64,000 nucleotides of DNA from Rheum nobile (Eukaryota > Streptophyta > Magnoliopsida > Caryophyllales > Polygonaceae). Position 1 is the first letter of the stretch; every line of letters starts with the position of its first letter. The notes under the pieces are model-generated. The model searched no databases. It was not told the DNA's origin and worked only from the letters and a program-made list of their open reading frames with translations. The position numbers were made by a program, and so were the translations under genes. Shown here in pieces: positions 20,567-31,458 of the stretch. The stretch is taken from the NCBI GenBank assembly GCA_027886185.1, contig WOAB01000598.1, forward strand, positions 2,384,195-2,448,194. The letters are read 5' to 3'.

Positions 20567-23500
20567 TTCCCTTGTGTGCAGAAAGAAGAGAGGCAACCCC
20601 AACTATGGTACATTGACAGTGGTTGCTCATGCCATATGACCGGAAGAAGAAACCAAATGTTCTATCTTCAACTTCTCCAAGGAGGGAACATATCCTTTGG
20701 AGACAAAAGCAAAGGGAAAATCTGTGGAATAGGAACTGTGAAACTCAACGATCACATTCAGGTAAACAAAGTTCACCTTGTTGATAGTCTTGGTTTTGAT
20801 CTAAAAAGTGTGTCACAGTTGTGTGATCAAGGAGACAATGAAGTCAGATTTAGATCAAACGAATGCTCAGTTCTTGACTCCTCGGGACAAATCATCCTAA
20901 AAGGAAAGAGATTCAACAATGTTTACATTGTTGATCCATCCTTCGTCCCCAAGGAGAAACTGTGTCTCTCAACCGTGAATGACCAAGCTGAGTTGTGGCA
21001 CCAATGCCTCGGTCATGCTAGCACTAAGCTGATTCAAAAGCTACACTCAAAGGAACTAGTCAGAGGATTGCCAAAGCTGAGTGGCACATCTAAGGAACCA
21101 TGCTCTGACTGTGTAAAAGGAAAACAGGCTCGCAGTTCTTTCAAATCCAAAAACATGGGAAGCACCTCAAGGCCTCTTGAGCTCATCCACATGGATCTTT
21201 GTGGACCCATGAGAGTTCAAAACCTAGGAGGGAACAGGTATATCTTTGTTATTGTCGATGACTTCTCTCGCTTTACTTGGACTATTTTCATTAAATCTAA
21301 AAGTGAAGTCATTGATCGCTTTAAAGACATGGTTCCCTTGTTAGAAAAATCCCTTGATTGTTCACTTAATGCTATTCGGTCTGAACATGGTACCGAATTC
21401 GAAAATGGAGAATTTCTAACCTTTTGCAGTGAGCATGGCATTGATCACAACTTCTCTGCACCATACACTCCTCAACAGAATGGAGTAGTGGAGAGAAAGA
21501 ATAGGACCTTGGAAGACATGGCTCGAACTATGTTGATCTCAAGTGGACTCTCCCAATCCTTTTGGGCTGAGGCGATCAACACAGCATGCTACATCATCAA
21601 TAGAGCCATGCTTCGCCCTATCACAGAGAAGACACCCTATGAACTCCTAAGAGGAAGAGTTCCCAACATTTCTCATCTAAGGGTATTCGGATGCAAGTGC
21701 TTTGTGCACAACAATGTGAAGGACAATCTTGGCAAGTTCGACCCAAGAAGTGATGAAGGAATCTTCATTGGATATGCCTCAGGCAGCAAGGCATACAAGG
21801 TCTTCAATAAAAGGACTAAAAAGGTAGAAGAAAGTGTTCATGTTATTTTTAATGAAAAATCACTCGGAAAGATTGTGCAGAACACCACCAGTTCCTTTGA
21901 AGATCTGTTTCCCAAGTCATCCCAAGAAGATCCAGGTGAAGATGTCACTCCTCCCAGTTCATGCCCTGCTGAACGGAACCCTCCAATGGCTCCTCCACCA
22001 GTTCCCATGGATAATGAACAACAATCCATTTCCGGGAACCATGAGCATGACGACAACATCTGTGGAGACCTCAATGATTCATCTTCCCACATGTTCTTCA
22101 ATGGAGAAGGTGACCCCAACCAGGAAGCTGAATGCTCAACTCAGAATGTCTCCACATCAAATACTTTGGCTTCCAACAGAGAAAGAAGAGTCGTCAAGCC
22201 TCCAGTCAGGTACGAACATCTAACTTTCTTTGCCTTTAATGCCTTTTTGTCTATTGTGGAACCAAAGAACATAGGTGAGGCACTGAAGGATGCGGACTGG
22301 ATCCAAGCCATGCAAGAGGAGCTTCATCAATTTGAAAGGAACAAAGTCTGGCATCTGGTTCCTCGCCCCAAGGATAAGCACATCATAGGAACCAGATGGG
22401 TTTTCAGAAACAAGCTAGATGATACAGGAGCTGTGATAAGGAACAAAGCAAGACTTGTGGCTCAAGGATACAATCAACAAGAAGGAATTGACTATGATGA
22501 AACCTATGCTCCAGTGGCAAGGATCGAAGCAATAAGGTTGATGATTGCCTTCGCATCTCACAAAGGGTTCAAGTTGTTCCAAATGGATGTGAAGACAACC
22601 TTCCTCAATGGAATTCTTCAAGAAGAAGTCTATGTCAAGCAACCTCCTGGTTTTGAAGACGACGATCATCCAGATCATGTCTACTTTCTAGACAAGGCAC
22701 TCTATGGCCTCAAGCAAGCTCCCAGAGCTTGGTATGATCGTCTTGCCCAGTTCCTACTCTCAAATGGCTACAGGCGTGGAGTTATTGATAAGACTCTCTT
22801 CATCCTAGAAGAAGAAGGTAACATCTTAGTGGTTCAAATTTATGTTGATGATATCATTTTTGGTTCCACTAACCTGTCCCTGTAGACAAGTTCAAAGACT
22901 TGATGAGCAGTGAATTTGAAATGAGTTTAATTGGGGAACTCACATTCTTTCTCGGATTACAAATCACTCAAAAGGAAGATGGTATTCAAATCCACCAACT
23001 GAAGTATGTCAGGGAACTACTGAAGAAGTTCAAAATGGATTCATGCAAGCCTCTCTCCACTCCCATATCCACCATTTCCCATCTGGATAAGGACCACTCG
23101 AGTCCTCTAGTGGAGGAGAAGCTCTATAGAGGTATGATAGGCTCACTCATGTACCTAACCGCTAGTCGACCAGACATTGTCTTTGCTGTTGGCTTGTGTG
23201 CTAGGTTCCAATCTTGTCCGAGAGAAACCCACTTGGCTGCTGTAAAGAGAATACTTCGATATCTCAAGGGAACTGACGATCTCTGCATTTGGTACCCCAA
23301 AGAATGTCCTTTTGAGCTCATGGGTTTCACTGATGCTGATTATGCTGGATATTTTGTGGATAGAAAGAGCACTTCTGGAATGGCACAGTTCCTAGGCCCT
23401 TGCCTTGTGTCATGGGGATCAAAGAAACAAGTTTCAGTCTCCCTCTCCACCACAGAATCCGAGTACATTGCAGCTGCCTCTTGTTGTTCCCAACTTCTCT

Positions 23501-23787
23501 GGCTAAAGCAACAACTCGCGGACTTTGGTATGTCTTATGGCCCTCTCACTATCCTTTGTGACAACACTAGTGCTATAAACATTTCTAAGAATCTTGTGCA
23601 TCATACTAGGACCAAACATATTGACATTAGACATCATTTTCTTAGAGATCATGTTGAGAAGGGAAACATCATTATGAAATTTTGTAGAACTGAAGATCAA
23701 ATTACAGATATATTCACCAAGGCATTGAATAGAGTTCCTTTTGAGAACCTCAGATTGGAACTAGGAATGATTCCTATTACTCAGTAG
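20567..23787 (+). pseudogene. pol: K1 pol, one frameshift
   Basis: No ATG stands near the start; the frame follows the gag TAG directly, so reading through that stop is the likely expression route. Domains: protease DSG (codon at 20615), GAG-pre-integrase (WHQCLGHAS, CSDCVKGK), integrase core (DLCGPM, NGVVERKNR), reverse transcriptase (LFQMDVKTTFLNG, YVDDIIFGS near 22841), RNase H (TTESEYIAAASC, TKHIDIRHHFLRDHVEKG). A single T is missing near 22884, where the frame shifts; the rest is open to TAG 23785-23787. The second catalytic aspartate of integrase reads glutamate (RSEHGTE, near 21379) while K2 and K0 have aspartate, so this integrase is probably inactive. Confidence 0.94.
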
Positions 23788-24228
23788 TGACCTTAGTTCT
23801 GAGAATTCTTTCCGAGTTCCCCTGATTGACTAGTTTAAGATATTTAACTTGTTGAGTCTTGATGTCCTTGTGTTATATCTTTTGCTACAAACCCCTCTTG
23901 TCATAATGGTTTCTTATAAAGGCTTAGATAAATTTTTCTGGTTCGTTTCCTTTTGATTATCATTATTTCTCAACTCCTCATTGTTCAAATTTCTTTGATG
24001 GCCCAAAAGTCACAATCTGATCATATTTCTAACCCAACATTACAAGCTAAAATGATGATTGTGTACTAAGACCTACCCTTGCCTCATTGCTCAATTTAAT
24101 TCTCTATGATCCATCTCTAAACCTTCTCTGAGAATTATTATGCAATGCGATAAATAGTCTACCCTGATTCCTTGTATGGGAACGTACTGTTTTTGGTTCC
24201 TTTGTCCCCACCTACACCAAGGGAAGAC
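23788..24228 (+). other. K1 region after pol, truncated
   Basis: Matches the start of the K2 region after pol (36713-37115), then stops. No gene seen. Confidence 0.75.
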
Positions 24229-24461
24229 GAGGCCGCGATCGCGGTAAATGGGCCGCGATCGCGGGTCGTCGACGCTGGAAGTTCTGACTTTTCCCGAGTC
24301 TATCTTTTCTAATTTCTTTTCTTATTTTTCCATTTTATTTCGTTTCTTTTCTTATTGGGCTAGGTCATTTGTTAGAGGCCCTATATATACTCTCTTTAGC
24401 ATTAGGTTTAAAAAAAGGAGTTTTCCAAGTTCTAGTTTTTCAATTTCAATTCATCGTTGCC
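24229..24461 (+). repeat. B-type Athila LTR fragment
   Basis: Its first 190 bp repeat 17191-17380 nearly base for base, then it continues as the B 5' LTR does after 12216, up to ttgcc where element C begins. It shares the variant cgtttcttttc with the B 3' LTR rather than cgtttgttttc of the 5' LTR. Confidence 0.88.
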
Positions 24462-25786
24462 TGATAAGCACTACTTTATAGGGCTTAACTAAGAGTTATT
24501 AGAGGTTTTATTGGTGCCATTCGGGTAGATTTAGACACATTCTTGTGTATGGCGTTTGGAGGCAAAGTTGGTGTTTTTGGAGGTGTTTGAGCTACTTTGG
24601 ATATCATGAAGACACTGAGGAAGGAAGCCATCAAGAGAAGACGCCAAGGAGTGAAGAGGAGACGGGTTGGTGCAAGGCAAAGGACAAGAATGCCGAGCAT
24701 TAACCGCGATCGCGGGCATGGGTGCCGCGATCGCGGGCCTCGGAGCATGTCGAGAGTTTTTTGCGGGCGCGGAGAGATTGAAGGGCGCGGAGCCACATGG
24801 GCCGCGATCAAGGTCCACCACCCGCGATCGCGGGTCTGACACGGCAGAGGCTCGGACTTATTCCGAATTATCTTTTTAGTTTTCTTTTCCCTTTTTCTTA
24901 TTTCTATTTCAGTTATTGGCTTAATGGGCTTAGGTCATTTGTTAGGGCCCTATAAATACTCTCCTTATGCATTAGGGTTAGGGTTCCACTCTTTAGAGAC
25001 TAGTTCTAGTTTTTGCAATTTCAACTCATCGTTGTTTATTTCTTTTGAAGTTTCTACCATGACTATGAGGAGCTAAGCCTCTTTGGCTTAGTCCGGTAAT
25101 GGAAGCATGAGTTCGTTCATCTGGTTGTGAGGTTTTGTTCCTATCTATCTATCCTATTGAGTTATATCTTGTCTCTGAGCAAATTCATATTTGAATGTTT
25201 GTTGGTTTATCTAGACTGATCACCTAGGTTTATTGCTTTCATTCATATTGCTAATACTAGGGAACTGTTGGGCTAACACTCTGGTATAAGTAGCAAGCAT
25301 TGATTGTTATCTGCATCTGTGGATTATATCTATGTGGGAATTGATTACATGGTTAATGCATCTGAGCGAGCGTTCTGTGTATCCTGGTTAATTCTTATAT
25401 GCATTGCTGCCTTTGGGTTGAACCTTTAGTGGTACTAGGGTTATTCATTGGTAAGGGTTCTTTGTGGAAGGTTTCCCTCTGAATTTACATAAGATCGGGA
25501 CAGGAATAACCGAATAGGAAGATAGGACTTAATCTATGAACAACCTTTGAATGACTTATGTGGACATTACTTGGCTAAGTGTTTTTCTTTCTTGATATTT
25601 CATCTATTCTACTTTGTTTTGTTTTCAACCAACCAACTATAAAACCCCCCCTTTGTGACATTGCATGCTACCACCATTGGTTCCTTCCTTCTCTGTGGGA
25701 TCGACCCTGACTTACTTACTATACTTTGTTTAGTGAGGATTTTAGGATTTACTTTTGATTGGGGATACGACGACTACCCTCCGTCA
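24462..25786 (+). repeat. 5' LTR of element C
   Basis: Starts TGATAAGCAC, ends CTCCGTCA, 1325 bp, similar to the B LTR. Palindromes CCGCGATCGCGG at 24704-24715, 24725-24736 and 24822-24833; TATA at 24951-24958. Called as an LTR by likeness to B and by the primer site that follows. Confidence 0.9.
24951..24958 (+). promoter_or_regulatory. LTR TATA box of element C
   Basis: tataaata, 118 bp after the last palindrome. Confidence 0.7.
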
Positions 25787-25791
25787 AATTT

Positions 25792-25809
25792 TGGCGCCGT
25801 TGTCGGGGA
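25792..25809 (+). promoter_or_regulatory. primer binding site, tRNA-Asp
   Basis: TGGCGCCGTTGTCGGGGA, identical to the site of B. Confidence 0.9.
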
Positions 25810-25892
25810 AGGCAATTGCGAATTTTTGGTGTTTTGCATGCTTTGTGTGTTTTCGAATTTTTTCTGTGTGATTTTCGTGTGTTTGCTTGTGT

Positions 25893-25918
25893 GTGTGGAC
25901 CTATCTTATGGTCCACAC
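25893..25918 (+). promoter_or_regulatory. leader hairpin over the gag start codon
   Basis: GTGTGGACC (25893-25901) pairs with GGTCCACAC (25910-25918). The ATG is at 25908-25910. Confidence 0.78.
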
Positions 25919-28439
25919 CCGTACTGCTGACTCTCAAGGATGCAGAGTGAATCGAGCTTTGGTCTTTGAGAATCTCACTTTTGAGATGGCGGACGAGGTA
26001 CCACCACCTACGTTGAGGCAGCTGACTGCGCCTAACTTGACGCAGCAGCCACTGGCCGTACAATTCCCTGAGCTAGGCACGAGAGTGAACTTTGAGCTCA
26101 AGTCTGGTCTTATCCATCTTTTGCCTCAGTTCCATGGGCTAGCTGGAGAGGACCCAAACAAGCACCTCTCAGAGTTCCACGCCGTGTGCAGTTCCATGAA
26201 GCAACATAACGTCACTGAGGATCAAATCACGTTGAGGGCTTTTCCTTTTTCACTTAAGGATTCAGCCAACGACTGGTTTTACTACCTCACCCCAGGAAGC
26301 ATCAACACCTGGGAGAAAATGAAGAAGGCATTTCTGGAAAAGTACTTTCAAACAACGAAGCTGAACAGTCTCAAGCGCAACCTGAGCAACATAGAGCAGC
26401 ATGGGATGGAGACGCTCGACGAGCACTATGAGCGTTTCAAGAGGTTGTGCTCTAGCTGTCCCTATCACGGGTATTTAGACCAGGATTTGGTCTTATATCT
26501 GTACGGGGGATTACTGGATGAAGAGCGACGAATGGTGAACGCGGCGTGTGGGGGAAACATTCTGAACAAAACCCCTATCGCTGCATTTGAGATATTCAGC
26601 GAGTTGTCGAAAGGCTCAAGGCAATTCAGCAAGAGGGAGAGCGCCCAGGCTGTGAAAGCCACTTCAAGTGAGAATGTGATAACAGGTTTTTGTCGTGTGA
26701 AAAACTGTTATGCAAAATATCCAAACAAACCCTAAACCGTAGTCCTAGGTAAGTAAATGTCGAATCCACAGGGAGGCGAATTCTATCTTAATATGCAATT
26801 TGTATGTCAATCAGAAGTAACCAAAGGGGGGATTTTGTTTGTTTAATTAATCTAAGCATGCAAAGGCAAGAATAAACTAAAGATGAATAAATTCAGTAAT
26901 GGGGAAAGGCACTTAGTCAAACAACATCCACTATTCGTATGACAAGTTGATCATAGACATTCACTCAAAATCGTATGCAATGGAAATTCCAATTCCTTTT
27001 CAAATATAACTAATAGCACAACCACATACTATTAGCAATAACTAATTAAACAACCCTGAAACTGTCAAGATTCAGTTTAACAGCAGCTTTACGGTTAAGA
27101 ATATAATTGGATACAATTCTAGCATAAAACAATCAGCTTTTATCCTAGAATGTAAATCAAATCTCTCCTGCATAAGACTAGCACAACCAGATACTAGTAC
27201 GATGCAGTTGCTACTCAGAAATAGATATGCTCAACCAGTAACAATCTAGATCTAGCAATAGACCGATAACAACAAACCCCAGTTGATCAGACTAAAGATT
27301 ATCAATATCAATCATAAGAATCAAGCGAGAGAAGAGATAAATTCCATGCAATAGATTAAGAGTAAAAGTCTCACAACTAAATCACAACGAAAAGCTTCAG
27401 CGTCTGACTAAGCAAGAGAGGCTTAGTTCTTCATAGTAGGAAAATACGTACAATGAAAATTAGGGTTCCGAGCTCTCCAAAACAAGTCTTATCTCTACCC
27501 TTAAATACTCAAGGAAATAATTCTGAAATTAACCTAAAAAGAAATATTAAAACATACTAAAATAATATAAACTAAAACCGAAAAGGAAATCGGCTCGGCG
27601 GTGCTTCCAACAGCGGCGGCGGCCGCTGCATCTCCCACGGCGATCGCCGTAATCGCGGCGGTCGCCGTTTCCAAGTCGTAGCTCATGTCTCTGGAAGGGA
27701 ATTAACGGTGGTCGCCGTAATTCCGCGGCGGTCACCGCGACACCGATTCTTCATCCTCGCTCTTCAGCTCCTAAGACTCCAAATGCGCAACTTCCGCACC
27801 TCCTCGCTAAGTCTTCAAATCATCTCCAAAACATCCTAAAACACCACTAAAATCATGCCAAAACTCCGTCAATACACACAACATAATCGTGTGTATCAGA
27901 ATGTTCCCCCATCTATGGCGAGGGAAGTGAGCGAAATGAAGGAGATGATCAAGGTTTTGATGAGGAAGTAAGGACCCTAGAGGGTCAAGGAGTGCGAATT
28001 TTGCTATGCCACCACGCATGCAACTGACGCATGCCCTACACTCCATGAGGAGCCCACTGAGCAAGTCAACGCTGTTGGGGGGTACCAACAAAGACAACGG
28101 TACGACCCCTACTCCAGTACCTACAATCCGGGGTGGAGAGACCATCCTAACTTGAGGTACGGGAACACGCACAATGTGGAGAACCCCCCTGAGTTCCGAC
28201 CAAGACCCCCTCAGCAATACCAGCAGCAGCAGCAGTACCCTCAGCGACCTTTCCAAGGAGGCCAGCAGTTCAGAGGCCCAGCAGAGCAGAGACCGCAAGG
28301 ACAAGGAGCTCCCCACGCTATGAATCTAGAGGACCAGGTCAATACACTGGCGCAGCACATGACCACGTTGACGCAGACAGTAGGAACCATGCAGCAAAAC
28401 ATGGTTCAGTTCCAACATGAGACCAAGTCCAGTATCTAG
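25908..28439 (+). pseudogene. gag of element C, split by solo LTR S
   Basis: Athila-like gag, start ATG 25908 as in B and D. The first part is open to the insertion at 26677 (LRQLTAPNL, AFPFSLKDSANDWFYYL, FLEKYFQ, YERFKRLCSSCP, LLDEERRMVNAACGGNILNKTP). After S it resumes at 27904: coiled stretch, a TAA and a TAG near 27968-27980, CEFCYATTHATDACP, YSSTYNPGWRDHPN, a glutamine-rich stretch, and TAG at 28437-28439 where B has a CAG glutamine codon. The gene product would form the particle shell; this copy cannot. Confidence 0.9.
26677..27898 (-). mobile_element. S, solo LTR of an Athila-like element
   Basis: A 1222-bp insertion with TSD gaatg on both sides (26672-26676, 27899-27903), starting TGATAACAGG and ending TGTATCA. 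It has no interior, so it is a solo LTR left by LTR-LTR recombination. Minus orientation is shown by the reverse complement of the conserved LTR end (gattcgac, gtttaggg) at its left. U3 has palindromes (acggcgatcgccgt at 27637-27650 and neighbours to 27741) and a TATTTAAG box at 27500-27507. Most of it resembles the LTR of E. Confidence 0.92.
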
Positions 28440-29494
28440 AACCTAGAGAAGCAGGTAGGGCAGATCTCCCAGGCGGTCAGCAAGCTCGAAGCTAGAGAGT
28501 CACGAGCACTCCCATCTCAAACTGAGATTAATCCAAGGCAAAACGTCAACTGCATGACGTCAAGGCCAAGATGGGAGAATGAAGAAGAGAAGCTGGAATT
28601 AAAAGAGAAGTACGAGGCAAAACCGCGATCGCGGGGCGACAGCCGCGATCGCGGGTTTACGGAGCCAAAAGCCGAGAAAAACTTGAGCATAAATTCGAGC
28701 ATTAACCGCGACCGCGGGCATGACAGCCGCGATCGCGGGTCACCAGTCCTAGAACCGCGATCGCGGGTTGACACCCGCGATCAACTCTCGGAAAGTGCTC
28801 TGCCTCGCAAGACTTTCATGAACAAGTATGACTATCCGGAGGGATATTTTGACATCCCGGTGCCATTCCCTGCAACATTAGAGGATGAAGGGAATACGGG
28901 AATATATTGCGAGATATACCAGGGCCACCCAGAGAGCCCCTTCTTGAGAGAGCTACGCAAGACCATAGCGGAGCAAAAGGAGCAATCTAAGAAGAAGCCA
29001 AAGGTCAAGAAGGATGTCTCGGCTGTGGTGCAGAAGAGGATTCCCAAGAAGTGTGAGTATCCCGGAATGTTCAGCGTGCCTTGCAAGATTGGGGAGACTA
29101 AATTCAGTGAGACATTGCTGGATTTGGGAGCTTCAATAAATGTCCTGCCACTGTCCGTCTACAACAACCTCAACGTCGGGCCATTAGAGAGCACGGACAT
29201 CGTCATCCAACTGGTTGACAACTCCGTCATCACTCCTGAGGTTGTTGTGAAGGACGTACTGGTAAGCGTCGATACCCTAGTTTTTCCTGCAGACTTCAGG
29301 GGAACGAGGAGGACGAGTAATGCTAGGGAGGCCTTTCATGAAGACCTCCAACACAAAGATCGACGACGTGGGCAGAGGCACAATCAGCATGAAGTTCGAC
29401 AAGAGGAAGACAGAGTATAGGCTAGAGAACATTCTGGAGCATCCTCCAGATACAAGAGCAAGGAGTACGGTTGCAGGAGGCAACCCCGGATGAG
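28440..29494 (+). pseudogene. linker and protease of element C, frameshifted
   Basis: In frame with gag in B. The linker holds six palindrome units that read as RDRG or PRSR repeats (28623-28776). Then PEGYFDIPVPFP, a lysine-rich stretch, and the protease: KCEYPGMFSVPC, DLGASINVLP near 29119, VFPADF. At about 29297 some 20 bases present in B are missing; the frame is lost and the LGRPFMKTS segment is found only in another frame. The matching stop is TGA near 29492. Confidence 0.88.
28623..28776 (+). repeat. GC palindromes in the gag-protease linker of C
   Basis: CCGCGATCGCGG at 28623-28634, 28643-28654, 28727-28738 and 28755-28766; CCGCGACCGCGG at 28705-28716; a partial unit near 28774. The strongest internal array in the window. 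Confidence 0.92.
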
Positions 29495-30292
29495 AAGTAC
29501 AGCAGGACGTCGTGCCGCGACGATAACTATGGCGCTGCTCGGGAGGCAACCCGAGGTATGAGTCGTTGAACTCATTTATGTTTTTACCTTTCTTAGGACT
29601 TAGATTTTATTTTTCTTTCTTCTTCTTTGCACTTGTTTTTCTTTTTCTGTGGGCACTAGAACTAACTATGCAGCGGAGGCCAGAATCCAACACCCGCGAT
29701 CGCGGTTTCACACCCGCGATCGCGGTTTCCCCTCGGCGATCCATGGCGAGTTCTAGCAAAAAAAAAAAATTTGCCCACGGTTTAATAAAACCGGCGCGTT
29801 TTTCGAGGCAGTCAGCACCTCGTAACTCGCGCCGACTGTTACGGATGCAGGGGCATTAATCCCGCGATCGCGGGTCCTCATCGCGGTGCCTATAAAGCAC
29901 GAGAGGCGATGGAGGCATTTTACAACACCTCCACCACCACCCCCTCACACGATCGGATCTCCGACTCCGACTACCGCGACGTCCCATGCAGCCCCGCGCT
30001 ATCGTTCCTCCGACCGGGACGTCGTTTGGGTGAGATCTCTAATTTTCAACTCTTGGATTCCTCATTGCCTCACGAGCCGCGATCGCCGGACCCACACCAA
30101 CCCCGCGACCACCGCAGCGCCACCGCAAAGCACCGGAGCCATTTTTTCTCGAAGTTCACTACAAACCCAGAAACCGCGATCGCCGGCATCAACCCCGCGA
30201 TCGCGGCCCATCTTCTCCAGCGAGCTTCGAGTCGAGCATAAACCGCGACCGCGCCCCACACCCCGTGATCGCGGGTCCCTCCGGTACTCTTT
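29495..30292 (+). other. element C spacer with palindromes and possible internal TATA
   Basis: Begins with the conserved post-protease hairpins (GTCG/CGAC at 29509-29521, CTCGGG/CCCGAG at 29538-29555). Then palindromes at 29694-29705, 29714-29725 and 29862-29873 and further decayed ones to 30275. A short frame starts ATGGCGAGTTC at 29743 and is basic (SSSKKKKFAHG). tgcctataaagc at 29888-29899 looks like a TATA box upstream of the ORF1 gene that resumes after K2. I cannot support a gene here. Confidence 0.55.
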
Positions 30293-31408
30293 TGTTAGGA
30301 AACGGAACTCTGGAACTTCAGTTCCCTTGAGAGTTCCTTTCCTCAGTTTCTCTACTTTTAAAGATGACAAATATTATGATACTAATGTTTTATCTCAAAG
30401 ATGTGCTTTAAGGAACCACAGGAATATACCAAAGGCAAGAAAGCCAACGGGACAAGAGAACAAGAGGAACAAGACAAAGGAAGGAACCCAGGTGTGCCCA
30501 GAAACGTAGCATGCGAGGTTGCGATTCCCGAGAAATTTGGGAACACCAAACCTCGGACAAAAGGAGGTGAAAGTGACTTGAGAGAAGCTTCCAAAAGCCT
30601 GCCACCATCCAAGAGCAAGACTCCAAGATGCCTAGAACAATGAAACTCGGACAGAGAAAGGTGAAAGCGACAGGACATGGAACTTGTCGCTGTCCAGAAG
30701 ACAGTTCCCAAGCGCCCAGAGTGTTGAACCTCGGACAAAGGAAGCTGAAGAATGACTTGGCTGAAGAGGTTGACTAACCTAGAAGGATTCTGAGCTGCCT
30801 AGGTTGTTTGCACATGACAAGAACAATGTGGACCAAGGAGAACCACTTATCCTAGGGTAAGCTCAATCTGTGGAAACCCAGAGAAGATTAAGTTGTGAAG
30901 AATCCTCTATAAAAGGAAGACTAACTCAAGGGTTATCTTCAAGCACTGAAATACGACTCACACACATTAGCAAATATCCAGTGTGAACCTTCAAACAAGA
31001 TCATCAAAGCAAACCGAGATCAAGAGGAACCAGTCAAGGAATAGAAGAGCTGAGTGCTAAGTTCCTGTGACTGTAAGTGATAGTTCCTAGATGAGAAGGT
31101 CTGTTTCTTGGATTAATTATTGATTGTGTTAAGTTATCTAGGATTGCCTAACTGTGTGTAAGGCAAAGAAACGGTGTGTTTGTTCCTAGGATAAGCTGTA
31201 ACCAAAAGAGATAAGAAATCAAGAAGTAGACCTTGAAATCCTTTCGAAAGAAATGTAGTAGTTTTTATCCTGGATTGCTAGTTGGCAATCAAAGGTTTCC
31301 ACTATAAGGAACTTGTCATTTGTTTGATTGTTTATTTCCGCTGCGAAGGGAACTTAGAATCCATATTCTGAGTTCCTTAAGTTATTATCTAACAATCACG
31401 ATCCTACA
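30293..31408 (+). repeat. 5' LTR of K2
   Basis: 1116 bp, TGTTAGGAAACG to GATCCTACA. CTCGGAC modules near 30550, 30644 and 30728; TATAAAA at 30908-30914. Confidence 0.95.
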
Positions 31409-31410
31409 AT

Positions 31411-31422
31411 TGGTATCAGAGC
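31411..31422 (+). promoter_or_regulatory. primer binding site, initiator tRNA-Met
   Basis: TGGTATCAGAGC two bases after the LTR. Confidence 0.95.
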
Positions 31423-31458
31423 AGGAAAAGCTCTAGATCTTTGTTAAGTTTGCAGATC

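Larger units (their letters stand above)
17381..24228 (+). mobile_element. K1, Sirevirus-like Ty1/copia element lacking its 3' end
   Basis: 5' LTR, initiator-Met primer site, gag and pol in order on the plus strand, then about 440 bases of the region after pol. Compared with K2 (36713-38245 plus LTR) everything after about 24215 is missing: no polypurine tracts and no 3' LTR. It begins exactly after aaagg inside the B 3' LTR, and its right end joins a B-type LTR piece at 24229. Only two frameshifts disturb the coding frame, so it was active rather recently. Confidence 0.93.

Noticed and set aside
14593..28776. RDRG repeats as an SR-like splicing factor or RNA-binding domain
   Set aside because: The repeats are the direct reading of DNA palindromes inside a gag-protease linker, not an independent domain.
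29909..30509. Proline- and arginine-rich frames before and into the K2 LTR as a host gene
   Set aside because: They run across the K2 insertion point, so the frame is accidental.
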